NCBI GenBank assembly: GCA_947498055.1
Contig: CANMJA010000014.1
Coordinates: 1-64,000 of the forward strand
Reading direction: 5' to 3'
DNA: 64,000 nucleotides
Source: an uncultured Tenacibaculum sp.
Lineage (GTDB): Bacteria > Bacteroidota > Bacteroidia > Flavobacteriales > Flavobacteriaceae
How positions within the stretch are numbered: the stretch's first letter is position 1; the number at the start of each line of letters is the position of its first letter. Below are positions 63,989 through 64,000 of the stretch, piece after piece. The notes beneath the pieces are model-generated. The model had not been told where the DNA came from. It saw nothing but the letters and a program-made list of their open reading frames with translations, and did not search any database. A program made the translations under genes and the position numbers.

Positions 63989-64000
63989 GTATTTTGAATA

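Overview
The window is a continuous piece of an AT-rich genome (roughly 30% GC by eye) from a member of the Flavobacteriaceae (Bacteroidota). The evidence is Bacteroidota-type promoters (TAnnTTTG, with TTG 19 bases upstream in the two clearest cases), a SusC-like TonB receptor with a carboxypeptidase-regulatory plug, a type IX secretion sorting tail on a GH5 glucanase, a flavobacterial 6S RNA next to zapA, several TTG starts, and families such as DUF6702, DUF6249 and NrtR-type Nudix regulators. A marine Tenacibaculum/Polaribacter-like genus would fit, but I cannot prove the genus. There are no tRNA or rRNA genes, no CRISPR array and no intact transposase.

Region 1 (about 1-10,400, all minus strand) is the most distinctive part. 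It is a 14-gene NAD/ADP-ribose and RNA-end metabolism locus, running from a Nudix-wHTH regulator (NrtR-like) through PRPP synthetase, DUF4291, ADP-ribosylglycohydrolase, an 'ADP-ribosylation/crystallin J1' protein, two different macro-domain proteins, an RNase Z-like metallo-beta-lactamase interrupted by an in-frame stop, KptA/Tpt1 RNA 2'-phosphotransferase, an unknown protein, a 2OG-Fe(II) oxygenase, a Sir2 deacylase, a PPP-type metallophosphatase and a NADAR (YbiA-like) protein to a nucleoside-deoxyribosyltransferase-like protein. Five copies of one operator (TTGYGT-N7-ACRCAA) lie in front of the regulator gene, the PRPP synthetase gene and the NADAR gene, and in each case one copy overlaps the -7 box in the same geometry. 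This reads as one NrtR regulon of three transcription units ending at a terminator at 35-60.

Region 2 (10,365-23,600) is rich in peptidases: PepE, three M1-type metallopeptidases (two as tandem paralogues), a lipoprotein subtilase, small paralogous carboxypeptidase-regulatory-domain proteins, then a Crp-family regulator and an epimerase. Region 3 (23,600-36,700) is mostly housekeeping: an ABC-F ATPase, a thioredoxin-fold lipoprotein, a DEAD-box helicase, RNase Y, 6S RNA, ZapA, a small coiled-coil protein, an M23 peptidase and a TonB receptor. Region 4 (36,800-47,900) holds a GH2 beta-mannosidase, decayed insertion-element ends, an ECF sigma/anti-sigma locus with mirror-image divergent promoters, an M28 peptidase, a large zinc metalloprotease and a TIGR01777 oxidoreductase.

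Region 5 (47,900-51,700) pairs a single-domain HKD (PLD-like) protein with a large SF2 helicase that carries two membrane segments, an odd combination that could be a genome-maintenance or defence module. Region 6 (51,700-64,000) contains a two-component system, HemF, a CPA-type antiporter with a truncated UspA remnant, a secreted GH5 glucanase, an RlmI-like methyltransferase, a BAAT-type hydrolase, a frameshifted small gene and a DUF1287 protein. Assignments rest on motifs read by eye; no database search was run.
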